DNA of 64,000 bases from contig NZ_CP108093.1 of assembly GCF_036188265.1 (NCBI RefSeq), positions 1,922,001 to 1,986,000 on the forward strand, read 5' to 3'. The stretch's first letter is position 1. Each line of letters opens with the position of its first letter. The DNA comes from Streptomyces sp. NBC_00247. GTDB taxonomy: Bacteria > Actinomycetota > Actinomycetes > Streptomycetales > Streptomycetaceae. This document shows, in pieces, positions 1 to 11,519 of this stretch. The notes below the pieces were generated by a model. The model worked only from the letters and a program-made list of their open reading frames with translations, made no database searches and was not told the origin of the DNA. The position numbers and the translations under genes were made by a program.

Positions 1-18
1 CCACAACGCGAGGACCAT
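1..18 (-). CDS. Start of a DUF2550-like protein (partial)
   Basis: Only the first six codons (M-V-L-A-L-W) are inside the window. They are preceded on the minus strand by a strong purine-rich ribosome binding site (GGAGGTCGGTGGAG) ending directly before the ATG. The gene following atpC in streptomycetes usually encodes a small DUF2550 membrane protein beginning with M-V-L-A-L. The identification therefore rests on synteny and these few residues; the rest of the gene lies outside the window. Confidence 0.5.
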
Positions 19-124
19 CTCCACCGACCTCCTCGCATCGTCGAGTAACCAGAAAACGAACCGCACCCGCATCGCCTCAGCCGCGACACGGTCTGGATGA
101 TTCCAGCTCGGGCCGCGGCTGAGT

Positions 125-153
125 AAAAACTTCTGCCGTCAGGAGCGCTGACG
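125..153 (-). terminator. Rho-independent terminator of the atp operon
   Basis: Read on the minus strand after the atpC stop, the arms CGTCAG and CTGACG form a 6-bp stem with a 5-nt loop, followed after 7 nt by five T residues. The position, 30 to 60 nt past the last atp gene, fits the end of the operon. The stem is short, so efficiency is uncertain. Confidence 0.5.
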
Positions 154-184
154 CCCCTTCCGGGTCACACTGCCGGTCACGGCA

Positions 185-559
185 CTAGTGCGCCGACACC
201 GCGCGCAGTCGTACGTCCGCGCGCCGCTCGGCGGCGGCGTCCGTGTCCGACTTCGCTCGCTCCAGCGCGCGCTCGGCACGCTGGACGTCGATCTCGTCGG
301 CAAGCTCGGCGATCTCGGCCAGCAGCGACAGCTTGTCGTCCGCGAACGAGATGAAACCTCCGTGCACGGCGGCGACGACGGTGTTGCCCTCGCTCGTACG
401 GATGGTCACCGGGCCCGATTCCAGCACACCCAGAAGCGGCTGGTGACCGGGCATGACGCCGATGTCGCCGGACGTGGTGCGCGCGACGACCAGGGTGGCC
501 TCGCCGGACCAGACACTGCGGTCCGCGGCGACCAGCTCGACATGCAGCTCAGCAGCCAA
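185..559 (-). CDS. atpC: F1F0 ATP synthase epsilon subunit
   Basis: This 124-residue protein is the epsilon subunit of the F1 central stalk, which links rotation to catalysis and can inhibit ATP hydrolysis. The N-terminal beta-sandwich (about residues 1-85) carries the family signature VVARTTSGDIGVMPGHQPLL. The C-terminal helical part (about 86-124) is rich in Ala, Glu and Arg. The length is normal for actinobacteria. It is the last gene of the atp operon and is separated from atpD by 110 bp that contain a strong hairpin, unlike the tight spacing elsewhere in the operon. Confidence 0.97.
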   Translation of the reverse strand: MAAELHVELVAADRSVWSGEATLVVARTTSGDIGVMPGHQPLLGVLESGPVTIRTSEGNTVVAAVHGGFISFADDKLSLLAEIAELADEIDVQRAERALERAKSDTDAAAERRADVRLRAVSAH

Positions 560-626
560 GGGTGGCTCCTCGGGTCACCACCCGGCAGCAGATGCCGGGT
601 GTTGGGTCAATTCTACGGGGCGTGGT

Positions 627-655
627 GAGGGGGGTGGGACACACCCACCCCCCTC
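627..655 (-). terminator. Intra-operon hairpin between atpD and atpC
   Basis: The sequence GAGGGGGGTGGG and its exact reverse complement CCCACCCCCCTC form a perfect 12-bp stem with the 5-nt loop ACACA. It sits between the atpD stop and the atpC start. There is no T tract on the minus strand. I infer a partial terminator, processing site or stability element that could set the level of epsilon relative to beta. Confidence 0.55.
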
Positions 656-669
656 GGTGAGCCGGAGGC

Positions 670-3029
<2,360 letters not shown>

Positions 3030-3032
3030 CGA

Positions 3033-4604
3033 TCAGCCCTCGCCCAGAAGCTTGCCGTCCGAGGTCTCGAACTGCTGCTTGAACGCGGCAATGGCGTCAG
3101 CGATCGACTGCAGCGTGTCGTCCGACATCTTGCCGCCCTCGACGATGCTGGTGAGGAGGTCCTTGCGCTCGCGGCGCAGGTAGTCCAGCAGCTCGCTCTC
3201 GAAACGACGGATGTCCTCGACCGGGACGTCGTCCATCTTGCCGGTGGTGCCGGCCCAGACGGAGACGACCTGCTCCTCGACGGGGTACGGGGCGTACTGC
3301 GGCTGCTTCAGCAGCTCGACCATGCGCTTACCGCGCTCCAGCGACGACTTGGAGGCCGCGTCCAGGTCGGAACCGAAGGCGGCGAACGCCTCCAGCTCGC
3401 GGTACTGGGCGAGGTCCACGCGCAGTCGGCCGGAGACCTGCTTCATGGCCTTGTGCTGGGCGGAGCCACCGACTCGGGAGACCGAGATACCGACGTTGAG
3501 CGCCGGACGCTGACCCGCGTTGAACAGGTCGGACTCCAGGAAGCACTGGCCGTCGGTGATGGAGATGACGTTGGTCGGGATGAACGCCGACACGTCGTTC
3601 GCCTTGGTCTCGACGATCGGCAGACCGGTCATCGAACCGGAACCCATCTCGTCGGAGAGCTTGGCGCAGCGCTCCAGCAGACGCGAGTGCAAGTAGAAGA
3701 CGTCGCCCGGGTAGGCCTCGCGGCCCGGCGGACGGCGCAGCAGCAGCGACACGGCGCGGTAGGCGTCGGCCTGCTTCGAAAGGTCGTCGAAGACGATCAG
3801 GACGTGCTTGCCCTGGTACATCCAGTGCTGACCGATGGCCGAACCGGTGTACGGCGCCAGGTACTTGAACCCGGCCGGGTCGGACGCCGGGGCGGCGACG
3901 ATGGTCGTGTACTCCAGCGCGCCGGCCTCTTCGAGGGCACCGCGCACCGAGGCGATGGTGGAGCCCTTCTGACCGATGGCGACGTAGATGCAGCGCACCT
4001 GCTTGTTCACGTCGCCCGAGCGCCAGTTGTCGCGCTGGTTGATGATCGTGTCGACGGCCAGAGCGGTCTTACCCGTCTGACGGTCGCCGATGATCAGCTG
4101 ACGCTGGCCGCGGCCGATCGGCACCATCGCGTCGACGGCCTTGTAGCCGGTCTGCATGGGCTCGTGGACCGACTTGCGGACCATGACGCCCGGGGCCTGC
4201 AGCTCGAGGGCGCGTCGGCCGTCGGTCGCGATCTCGCCGAGACCGTCGATCGGGTTGCCGAGCGGGTCGACGACGCGGCCGAGGTAACCCTCGCCGACGC
4301 CGACGGAGAGCACCTCACCGGTGCGCTGCACCGGCTGGCCCTCCTCGATACCGCTGAACTCGCCGAGGACGATCGCACCGATCTCGCGCTCTTCGAGGTT
4401 GAGGGCGAGACCGAGGGTGCCGTCTTCGAACTTCAGCAGCTCGTTCGCCATGGCGGAGGGCAGGCCCTCCACCTTCGCGATGCCGTCGCCGGCAACGCTG
4501 ACCGTACCGACCTCCTCGCGCGAGGCCGCGTCCGGCTGGTACGACTGGACAAAGTTCTCCAGTGCGTCCCGGATCTCCTCCGGCCGGATCGTGAGCTCCG
4601 CCAT
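3033..4604 (-). CDS. atpA: F1F0 ATP synthase alpha subunit
   Basis: The 523-residue non-catalytic nucleotide-binding subunit of F1 has Walker A GDRQTGKT at about residues 173-180 and the VFDDLSKQA stretch of Walker B. The start chosen is the ATG at 4604 ([11 protein letters not shown]), which matches family N-termini. An in-frame upstream ATG at 4691 would add 29 residues encoded by an intergenic hairpin and is unlikely. GGAGAGCAGGGAACCCAG precedes the chosen start. The 138-bp gap to atpH is the widest between F1 genes apart from that before atpC. Confidence 0.98.
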   Translation of the reverse strand: MAELTIRPEEIRDALENFVQSYQPDAASREEVGTVSVAGDGIAKVEGLPSAMANELLKFEDGTLGLALNLEEREIGAIVLGEFSGIEEGQPVQRTGEVLSVGVGEGYLGRVVDPLGNPIDGLGEIATDGRRALELQAPGVMVRKSVHEPMQTGYKAVDAMVPIGRGQRQLIIGDRQTGKTALAVDTIINQRDNWRSGDVNKQVRCIYVAIGQKGSTIASVRGALEEAGALEYTTIVAAPASDPAGFKYLAPYTGSAIGQHWMYQGKHVLIVFDDLSKQADAYRAVSLLLRRPPGREAYPGDVFYLHSRLLERCAKLSDEMGSGSMTGLPIVETKANDVSAFIPTNVISITDGQCFLESDLFNAGQRPALNVGISVSRVGGSAQHKAMKQVSGRLRVDLAQYRELEAFAAFGSDLDAASKSSLERGKRMVELLKQPQYAPYPVEEQVVSVWAGTTGKMDDVPVEDIRRFESELLDYLRRERKDLLTSIVEGGKMSDDTLQSIADAIAAFKQQFETSDGKLLGEG

Positions 4605-4651
4605 CTGGGTTCCCTGCTCTCCTTGTTGGGCCCGAAGTTTCTTAAGGGGGT

Positions 4652-4669
4652 CTGGGGGCCGACCCCCAG
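4652..4669. repeat. Short GC hairpin between atpH and atpA
   Basis: CTGGGGG and CCCCCAG form a perfect 7-bp stem with a 4-nt loop, followed on the minus strand by a C-rich run and TTAAG. Hairpins of this G5/C5 type recur between genes in streptomycetes. It may stabilise or segment the atp mRNA; no T tract argues against a full terminator. Confidence 0.4.
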
Positions 4670-4742
4670 GAATCTTCTGCAGTTTCTGCACGGCCCAACC
4701 GGGCCGCAGGTGTTGCTCGTTCAGTTGGTGCGAAGGCTGGCG

Positions 4743-5558
4743 TCAGCCGGCCATGCGGCGGGTCGCCTCGTCGAGGCGGTCCGCGATGGTGCCGTTGATG
4801 ACCTCGTCACCGACGCGCACCGAAACTCCGCCGAGGACCTCGGGGTCCACGTCCAGGTTCAGGTGCATCTGCCGGCCGTAGATCTTCGCCAGCGCCGCGC
4901 CGAGGCGCTGCTTCTGCACGTCGGTCAGCGGTACCGCAGAGGTGACCACGGCCACCGTGCGTTCGCGACGTGCGGCGGCGAGCTTGGACAGGGAGTCGAG
5001 TCCCGCCTCCAGGCTACGTCCGCGGGGGTGCGTGACCAGGCGCGTGACGAGACGCTCGGTCGCCGGGCGGCTCTTCCCGCCGAGCAGGCTGCGCAGCAGC
5101 GTGCCCTTGGCGGCCGGAGTGGCCGTACGGCTGGTGAGCGCGGAGCGCAGCGCCGTGTCGGAGGAGACGATCCGGCCGAACCGGAACACCTCGTCCTCGA
5201 CGTCGTCGAGCGCTCCCGCACGCTGGGCCGCGGTGAGGTCGGCGGTGGCCGCCAGCTCCTCGACCGCGTCCACCAGGTCGCGCGAGAAGGACCAGCGCGA
5301 GCGGACCATGCCCGAGATCAGGTCGACGGCTTCGCCGCTCACCTGACCGCCGAGCAGCCGGCCCGCGAGCTCGGCCTTGGCCTCGCCGCTCTGCGCCGGG
5401 TCGGTGAGGACCCGACGCAGCGAGACCTCACGGTCGAGCAGCGCGGTGACGGATGCCAGCTCTTCTGCGAGCTTCTCGGCGTCGACCGACGTGTTGTCGG
5501 TCAGAGCGTCGAGTCGCTCGCGCGCGGCAGCCAGTGCCTCGCGGCTCGCGTGGTTCAT
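4743..5558 (-). CDS. atpH: F1F0 ATP synthase delta subunit
   Basis: The 271-residue stator subunit joins the b subunits to the top of F1. The C-terminal portion from about residue 195 contains the conserved segment ending HLNLDVDPEVLGGVSVRVGD, diagnostic for delta/OSCP. The protein is longer than the roughly 180 residues of Escherichia coli delta, as is usual in actinobacteria, where extra N-terminal sequence is present. Its ATG overlaps the atpF stop codon by 4 bases, indicating translational coupling. Confidence 0.97.
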   Translation of the reverse strand: MNHASREALAAARERLDALTDNTSVDAEKLAEELASVTALLDREVSLRRVLTDPAQSGEAKAELAGRLLGGQVSGEAVDLISGMVRSRWSFSRDLVDAVEELAATADLTAAQRAGALDDVEDEVFRFGRIVSSDTALRSALTSRTATPAAKGTLLRSLLGGKSRPATERLVTRLVTHPRGRSLEAGLDSLSKLAAARRERTVAVVTSAVPLTDVQKQRLGAALAKIYGRQMHLNLDVDPEVLGGVSVRVGDEVINGTIADRLDEATRRMAG

Positions 5559-6100
5559 CGGACGGCCTCGGCCTTCGCCTCGAGCTCGTCGAGGAACCGG
5601 TCGACGGTGCCGCTCTGCCGGGCGTGGTCCTGGAGGGACTCGCCGACGAGCTTGCCGGCCAGGTCGGTGGCGAGCTTGCCCACGTCCTGACGCAGCGCGG
5701 CGGCCGCGGACTTGCGGTCGGCCTCGATCTGGGCGTGACCGGCAGCGATGATCTCCTCACGCTGCCGCTGGCCTTCCGCCTTCATCTCCTGGATGATGAC
5801 GGCGCCCTGCTCCTGCGCCTCCTGGCGCAGTCGAGCGGCTTCGTGACGCGCCTCGGCGAGCTGAGCCTTGTACTGCTCAAGAACGCTCTGCGCCTCGGTC
5901 TGGGCCGCATCGGCCTTTTCGATACCGCCTTCGATGGCCTCGCGGCGCTCGTCCAGAACCTTGTTGATGTTCGGGAGGAGCTTCTTGGCGAGGAAACCGA
6001 AGACGATGATGAAGGCGATGAAGCCGATGACGAGCTCGGGAATCGGCGGGATGAGGGGGTTTTCCGCCTCTTCGGCCGCGAGCTGAACCAGAGGGTTCAC
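5555..6100 (-). CDS. atpF: F1F0 ATP synthase b subunit
   Basis: This 181-residue peripheral-stalk subunit has one N-terminal membrane segment at about residues 22-42 (LVIGFIAFIIVFGFLAKKLL). A long charged amphipathic coiled coil rich in Ala, Glu, Arg and Gln follows. It anchors delta and alpha to the membrane sector. The start MNPLVQLAAEEAENPL is preceded by GAGACGAAAGGCACTG. The gene overlaps atpH by 4 bases. Confidence 0.97.
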   Translation of the reverse strand: MNPLVQLAAEEAENPLIPPIPELVIGFIAFIIVFGFLAKKLLPNINKVLDERREAIEGGIEKADAAQTEAQSVLEQYKAQLAEARHEAARLRQEAQEQGAVIIQEMKAEGQRQREEIIAAGHAQIEADRKSAAAALRQDVGKLATDLAGKLVGESLQDHARQSGTVDRFLDELEAKAEAVR

Positions 6101-6142
6101 ATCAGTGCCTTTCGTCTCGGTTGCTGGTCGTGGATCCGAGGA

Positions 6143-7265
<1,123 letters not shown>

Positions 7266-7491
7266 CGCGGGCTCCTTCAGCGTGGCGCATAGGTACGGCA
7301 ACCTCGTTGTGTCGGCGCGGCGCGCAGCCGCGGTTCGGCACTGGACTGGTGTTTCGGATGTGAGAGCGGCAGTCAGGCATGTGAGCCTCGCGATCGGGCA
7401 GGCGTCAGCTCACATGCCCGCGCCCGCAGTGCCGCAGTTGGAACCGGACGATAGCAGGGTCCGGAACGGGCGTTTATTCCGCCCCTACCCT

Positions 7492-7929
7492 TCACGTCGG
7501 GGAGCCGGTCTTTTCGGGCTTCTCAGCCTTGCTGGACTCGGGTTCGACGTAGAGGATCTTGGCGGTCATGTGCGCCCGTGCCTGAGCACCGATCCATACG
7601 AGGGTGAGCGCGACCAGCGTGATCGCGAACGCCTTCGGGTTGAACGCGGTCGTGTTCTTGAACGCGGCGACGAAGATGAACACCAGCAGAAGCTGCGCGG
7701 TGTACAGCATCAACCCCATGGCCTGGAACAGGTGCGGGAGAGACCGGGCGGTCCGCTGCAGGACGACGAGTCCGATCCCCATGAAGAGAATCACGACCAG
7801 CGTCCCGACGAGCGCACCGAGGGCCCCCTTGCCACCGGCCACGCCGGCACCGATGGCTACGGCGATCGCGCCGGCGGCAGCGGTGGGCAGGGCGGTGTGG
7901 AGGAGGGTCCGGGCGTCGTTGGTCGGCAT
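7492..7929 (-). CDS. atpI: AtpI-like small membrane protein
   Basis: This 145-residue protein with about four hydrophobic segments (GAIAVAIGAGVAG, ALVGTLVVILFMGIGLVV, TAQLLLVFIFVAAF and AFAITLVALTLVWIGA) precedes atpB. This is the position of the assembly-associated subunit AtpI in actinobacteria. The ATG at 7929 has GGAGCTGCCGC directly upstream. An upstream start at 8049 in frame would read through the promoter region. The function is inferred from position and topology; sequence conservation in this family is low. Confidence 0.85.
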   Translation of the reverse strand: MPTNDARTLLHTALPTAAAGAIAVAIGAGVAGGKGALGALVGTLVVILFMGIGLVVLQRTARSLPHLFQAMGLMLYTAQLLLVFIFVAAFKNTTAFNPKAFAITLVALTLVWIGAQARAHMTAKILYVEPESSKAEKPEKTGSPT

Positions 7930-8056
7930 GGCGGCAGCTCCGCTTGCTTGGGGTGGGCAAATGGTGTCGTCATGGACGAGCGTAGGCCCGGTCCGAGTCG
8001 ATGCCTGAGGCCAATGGACCGACGTACTGGGGTCCTTCGGCTCTGTCACCGGGTCT

Positions 8057-8072
8057 CGTGAACGGTATCACA
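8057..8072. promoter_or_regulatory. Rex-like operator at the atp transcription start
   Basis: On the plus strand the site reads CGTGA-ACGGTA-TCACA. The known Rex (redox-sensing repressor) consensus is TGTGA-N6-TCACA, so there is one mismatch. It lies directly downstream of, and touches, the probable -10 element of the atp promoter, a position suited to repression when the NADH/NAD+ ratio is high. Assignment is by motif only. Confidence 0.5.
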
Positions 8073-8099
8073 AACTATTTGATGAGGTCTTTACCTCAA
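8072..8099 (-). promoter_or_regulatory. Probable atp operon promoter
   Basis: On the minus strand TTGAGG (8094-8099) and TAGTTT (8072-8077) are separated by 16 bp, resembling -35 and -10 hexamers of the principal sigma factor. A 6-bp palindrome, TGAGGT/ACCTCA (8083-8098), overlaps the -35. Initiation would be near 8065, about 135 nt upstream of atpI. Confidence 0.5.
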
Positions 8100-8102
8100 A
8101 CG

Positions 8103-8118
8103 TGTGCCAACTGTCACA
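8103..8118. promoter_or_regulatory. Second Rex-like operator upstream of the atp promoter
   Basis: The site reads TGTGC-CAACTG-TCACA, again one mismatch from TGTGA-N6-TCACA, and is embedded in a longer dyad CGTGTG/CACACG. It lies just upstream of the -35. Two sites 46 bp apart, centre to centre, flank the promoter. Confidence 0.45.
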
Positions 8119-8193
8119 CGCGAGGACTAGTTGCCCGCGTGGCGACGCGACAGTCTGACGACTTGTCTGGTAAGGGCGACAGCGTCCGAAAGG

Positions 8194-9561
8194 TCAGCGC
8201 GGGGAATTGGCCTTACGTCGATCGGAGAACCGCGAACGAGTGCCGATGGCGGTCGCTCCGTTGACGCCGGAGACTCCCACGGCGACCCGTGGGCGGTCGG
8301 CGTCCTCGTCCGCGAGGTGCGAACCGTGTGCCTCCGGAGCCGCCGTCTCCTCCGGCGCGGGCGCGGGGTCCGCCGGGAGCTCCGCGGGGCGTCGTCGGCG
8401 CCGGTAGCGGGGCGGCACCATGGAGTTGGCCCAGCGCGGGGCACGCGGGGTGAAGCGCGGCAGCAGGAGCAGCACCAGCCCGACGGCGCTGAGGAACACG
8501 ATGACCAGCACGATCCACATCGACGCCGAGTGCACCGAGTACCCGACCGCGCCGAACGCGATCAGCGCCGACCAGAAGTACATGATCAGCACGGACCGGC
8601 TGTGCGAGTGGCCGATCTCCAGCAGCCGGTGGTGCAGGTGGCCGCGGTCGGCGGCGAACGGCGACTGGCCGTTCCAGGTACGCCGCACGATCGCGAGCAC
8701 CAGGTCGGCGGCGGGGATCGCGATGATCGTCAGCGGCAGCAGCAGCGGGATGAAGACCGGCAGCATCGCGTGGGTGGCCTGCCGCTCGCTCCCCTCGAAG
8801 AGCTTCATCGCGTCCGGGTCGACCTGCCCGGTCACCGAGATCGCGCCGGCGGCGAGGACCAGGCCGATCAGCATCGAACCGGAGTCGCCCATGAAGATCC
8901 GCGCCGGGTGCATGTTGTGCGGCAGGAAGCCCAGGCACATGCCCATGAGGATCGCGGCGAAGAGGGTGGCGGGGGCCGCTGCCTCGATGCCGTACCCGTA
9001 CCAGAGGCGGTAGGTGTACAGGAAGAACGCGGCGGCGGCGATGCAGACCATGCCGGCGGCGAGGCCGTCCAGGCCGTCGACGAAGTTCACCGCGTTGATC
9101 GTCACGACGACCAGCGCGACCGTGAGCAGAGTGCCCTGCCAGGGGGTGAGCGCCACCGTCCCGATACCGGGGATGGGCAGCCAGAGGATCGTCAGACCCT
9201 GGATGACCATGACGGCGGCGGCGATCATCTGGCCGCCGAGCTTGATCAGCGCGTCGATCTCGAACTTGTCGTCGAGGACGCCGATCAGCCAGATCAGCGC
9301 CGCACCGGAGAGCAGCGCCCTCGGCTCGTTGGAGAGTTCGAAGACCCCGCCGAGGTTGAACAGGTGCGAGGCGACGATCAGTCCGGCGCACAGTCCGCCG
9401 AACATGGCGATGCCACCGAGCCGCGGTGTCGGTTCCCGGTGCACGTCCCGCGCGCGGATCGCGGGCATGGCCCCGATCGCGATGGCGAACTTCCGCACCG
9501 GTCCGGTCAGCAGATAGGTCACTGCGGCCGCGACACACAGCGTCAGCAGGTAATCACGCAC
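8194..9561 (-). CDS. Polyprenyl-phosphate N-acetylglucosaminyl-1-phosphate transferase (TagO/WecA type)
   Basis: This 455-residue integral membrane enzyme of the MraY/WecA family would move a GlcNAc-1-phosphate to a polyprenyl phosphate, starting synthesis of wall-linked glycopolymers. Aspartate motifs are visible: LIGVLDDKFEI, NAVNFVDGLDGLAAG and IFMGDSGSM, plus HREPTPRLGGIAMF near the N-terminus. About ten membrane helices are followed by a roughly 100-residue hydrophilic Pro/Arg/Ala-rich tail not needed for catalysis. I chose the GTG at 9561 (RDYLLTL). Its position before atpI matches rfe (wecA) in Mycobacterium. Confidence 0.9.
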   Translation of the reverse strand: MRDYLLTLCVAAAVTYLLTGPVRKFAIAIGAMPAIRARDVHREPTPRLGGIAMFGGLCAGLIVASHLFNLGGVFELSNEPRALLSGAALIWLIGVLDDKFEIDALIKLGGQMIAAAVMVIQGLTILWLPIPGIGTVALTPWQGTLLTVALVVVTINAVNFVDGLDGLAAGMVCIAAAAFFLYTYRLWYGYGIEAAAPATLFAAILMGMCLGFLPHNMHPARIFMGDSGSMLIGLVLAAGAISVTGQVDPDAMKLFEGSERQATHAMLPVFIPLLLPLTIIAIPAADLVLAIVRRTWNGQSPFAADRGHLHHRLLEIGHSHSRSVLIMYFWSALIAFGAVGYSVHSASMWIVLVIVFLSAVGLVLLLLPRFTPRAPRWANSMVPPRYRRRRRPAELPADPAPAPEETAAPEAHGSHLADEDADRPRVAVGVSGVNGATAIGTRSRFSDRRKANSPR

Positions 9562-9657
9562 GGGCTGCCCCACAGATTTCGCCGGCCATCTCAGCCCCAC
9601 ACCCTAGCCCCACGAGCGAAGACATCGGGGAACGGGTGACGGTTCCACAGGTTCCGT

Positions 9658-10563
9658 CTACCCGTGAAAGGGCTGATACCGCTCGGCGAATCCCCGCACT
9701 TCGGCACGGATGCGATCATGATCGGCTCCGTCCCGGACCGCGTCGGCGAGCAGGACGGCGATCCGTGCCACGTCCGCCTCGTCCATGCCCTGCGTGGTGA
9801 CCGCCGCCGTGCCGAGCCGGATACCCCTGCCGTGACCGTCCCTGAGCGCGGCGGCTCCCGCGTGCGGCAGGGCGCATACGTCCAGCACCATCCCCGCGGC
9901 GGCGAGGCGGTCACGGGCGGTACGTCCGTCGACGCCCAGCGGCGACGGGTCGGCCAGCACCGTGTGGGTGTCGGTGCCTCCGGTCGCCACGTCGAACCCC
10001 TCCGCCTGAAGGGCTGCGGCGAGCACCCGGGCGTTGGCGACGACCCGGTGCGCGTACGTCGCGTACCCGACAGTCGCGGCCTCGCCGAACGCGCGGCCTT
10101 CGCGGCGATCGTGTGCATCTGTGCCCCGCCCTGGGTGAACGGGAAGACCGCGCGGTCGATCCGTCCGGCCAGTTCCTCCCGGCAGAGCAGCATTCCGCCG
10201 CGCGGACCGCGCAGCACCTTGTGCGTGGTGGCGCAGACCACGTCGGCGTACGGGACCGGGTTCGGCGCCGCTCCCCCGGCGATCAGCCCCATCGGGTGCG
10301 CCGCGTCGACGATCAGGCGGGCGCCCACCTCGTCGGCGATCTCGCGGAAGAGCGGGTAGTCGGGGCTTGTCGGCCAGCGGCGAGGAGAGCGCGGCGAGCA
10401 CGGCGGGCGACTGGAAGTTCTCGGCGGCGATGAGCTGGAGCGAGCCGGCCTGTCTGCGGGACTCCTCCCGCAGACAGGCCGGCGATCTCCGGGTCGGTCC
10501 GGAACAGCGGGTCGAAATCCTCGGCCGGGGCGGCGGGGGTGCTGTGGGGGTGCTGACCGGCAT
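9658..10563 (-). pseudogene. glyA: Decayed serine hydroxymethyltransferase (glyA)
   Basis: SHMT sequence is spread over all three minus-strand frames. From the ATG at 10563, one frame gives [11 protein letters not shown] second gives [15 protein letters not shown]. The first frame resumes with [18 protein letters not shown] and [16 protein letters not shown] third frame gives [22 protein letters not shown] through the PLP-lysine motif [13 protein letters not shown] to MHTIAAKA. After about 10095 the first frame returns to the stop at 9658. About 120 codons expected between LADK and DYPLFRE are missing, including substrate-binding tyrosines. About 300 codons remain against 420-480 normally. 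An intact glyA lies at 31488-32777. Confidence 0.88.
10444..10483. repeat. Perfect 18-bp inverted repeat in the glyA pseudogene
   Basis: The arms at 10444-10461 and 10466-10483 are exact reverse complements with a 4-nt loop, CTCC. The palindrome spans the codons where the reading frame changes between EIAGL and EESRRQ. No other gene in the window has such a long perfect dyad within its coding part. A templated (quasi-palindrome) mutation is the simplest explanation. Confidence 0.85.
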
Positions 10564-10633
10564 CTGACGGCTCCGGGCCTGAGGGTGCTGCGGTGGGGTG
10601 GCGTCGCATCCCATGTAGGCCGCGACCGGCCGT

Positions 10634-10761
10634 CTCCGCCCGATGAGGAGCGGTGTCCGGTGCGTGCGATCACCAGGCGGCCGGGAGCTCTCGTGGCGGA
10701 GCCACCAGGGCTTCCGGCCGACGCCGCGACCGTGCGTGCCGGACACCGCGACGGGGCGGAG
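10634..10761. mobile_element. Degenerate copy of a small inverted-repeat element
   Basis: Ends CTCCGCCC and GGGGCGGAG, with matching inner arms GCGGTGTCCGG and CCGGACACCGC, bound a 128-bp segment with no coding potential. Its arms share blocks with the element at 14224-14399, for example GTCCGGTGCGTGCGATC and CGTGCGTGCCGG, while the centre differs. It fills most of the 314-bp gap between the broken glyA and the phosphatase-like gene. Confidence 0.55.
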
Positions 10762-10877
10762 CTTGCCGGCAGGGGCGTCGAGCCGGTACGAGCCCGTACG
10801 CCCGCCGCGGAGGGCGGTCGGGGCCGGTCGGCGCAGGGGCGTTCACCGCTCGCGCGGGGCGCCGGCCGGGGCGCGGT

Positions 10878-11519
10878 TCAGTGGTGCGCGGGTACGCCGG
10901 TGAGCGCGGTGACGACCGGGTCGAGCGCCTGGTTGATCTCGTCCCCGATCGAGCGGAAGAAGGTGATCGGGGCGCCGTACGGGTCGTACACCTCGTCGGC
11001 GTCCGCGGTCGGGGCCAGCAGCCAGCCGCGGAGCGCGGCGGCGGCGCGCACCAGGGCGCGGGCACGCTCGACCACGCCCTCGTCGTGGGCGTCCGGCAGG
11101 GTGGCGGGGTCTATGGCCCGCACGAGCCGGGTGAACTCCTTGAGGGTGAAGGTGCGCAGGCCGGCGGAGTGGCCCATCGAGATGACCTGCGCACGGTGGT
11201 CCCGGGTCGCGGTGAGCACCAGGTCGGCACGGATCACGTGCTCGTCGAGGAGCTCGCGGCCGACGAAGCCGGTGGCGTCCGCGCCGAAGTCGGCGAGGAC
11301 GATCTCGGCGTTCGCCTCCATGGGGGCGCCTTCGTGCCCCCAGGTGCCCGCGCTCTCCACGATGAGGCCGCCCTGGAGGGGATCGCCGAGGCGGTCCACC
11401 AGGGCATGGCGGGTCAGCCGCTCGGTGATGGGCGAGCGGCAGACGTTGCCGGTGCTGACGTGGAGAATGCGGAAGTGGTCCCTCTGCCCCGCTATGCCAC
11501 GCCCCTCAGGGGCGGTCAA
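10878..11519 (-). CDS. Low-molecular-weight tyrosine-phosphatase-like protein lacking the catalytic cysteine
   Basis: This 213-residue protein has the LMW-PTP/arsenate-reductase fold. The P-loop reads HVSTGNVCRSPITERL, where family enzymes have C-x-G-N-I-C-R-S. The first position, the catalytic nucleophile, is Ser, while the second Cys and the Arg remain. The acid motif DPYGAP near the C-terminus is kept. The start is a TTG at 11519 that overlaps the sua5 stop (TTGA) and has GAGGTGG upstream; it reads M-TAPEGRG. Coupling to sua5 suggests co-expression. It may bind rather than hydrolyse phosphate, or use the remaining Cys; activity cannot be assumed. Confidence 0.85.
   Translation of the reverse strand: MTAPEGRGIAGQRDHFRILHVSTGNVCRSPITERLTRHALVDRLGDPLQGGLIVESAGTWGHEGAPMEANAEIVLADFGADATGFVGRELLDEHVIRADLVLTATRDHRAQVISMGHSAGLRTFTLKEFTRLVRAIDPATLPDAHDEGVVERARALVRAAAALRGWLLAPTADADEVYDPYGAPITFFRSIGDEINQALDPVVTALTGVPAHH

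Noticed and set aside
9658..10563. Functional glyA expressed by programmed frameshifting
   Set aside because: At least three frame changes are needed and about 120 internal codons, including substrate residues, are absent.
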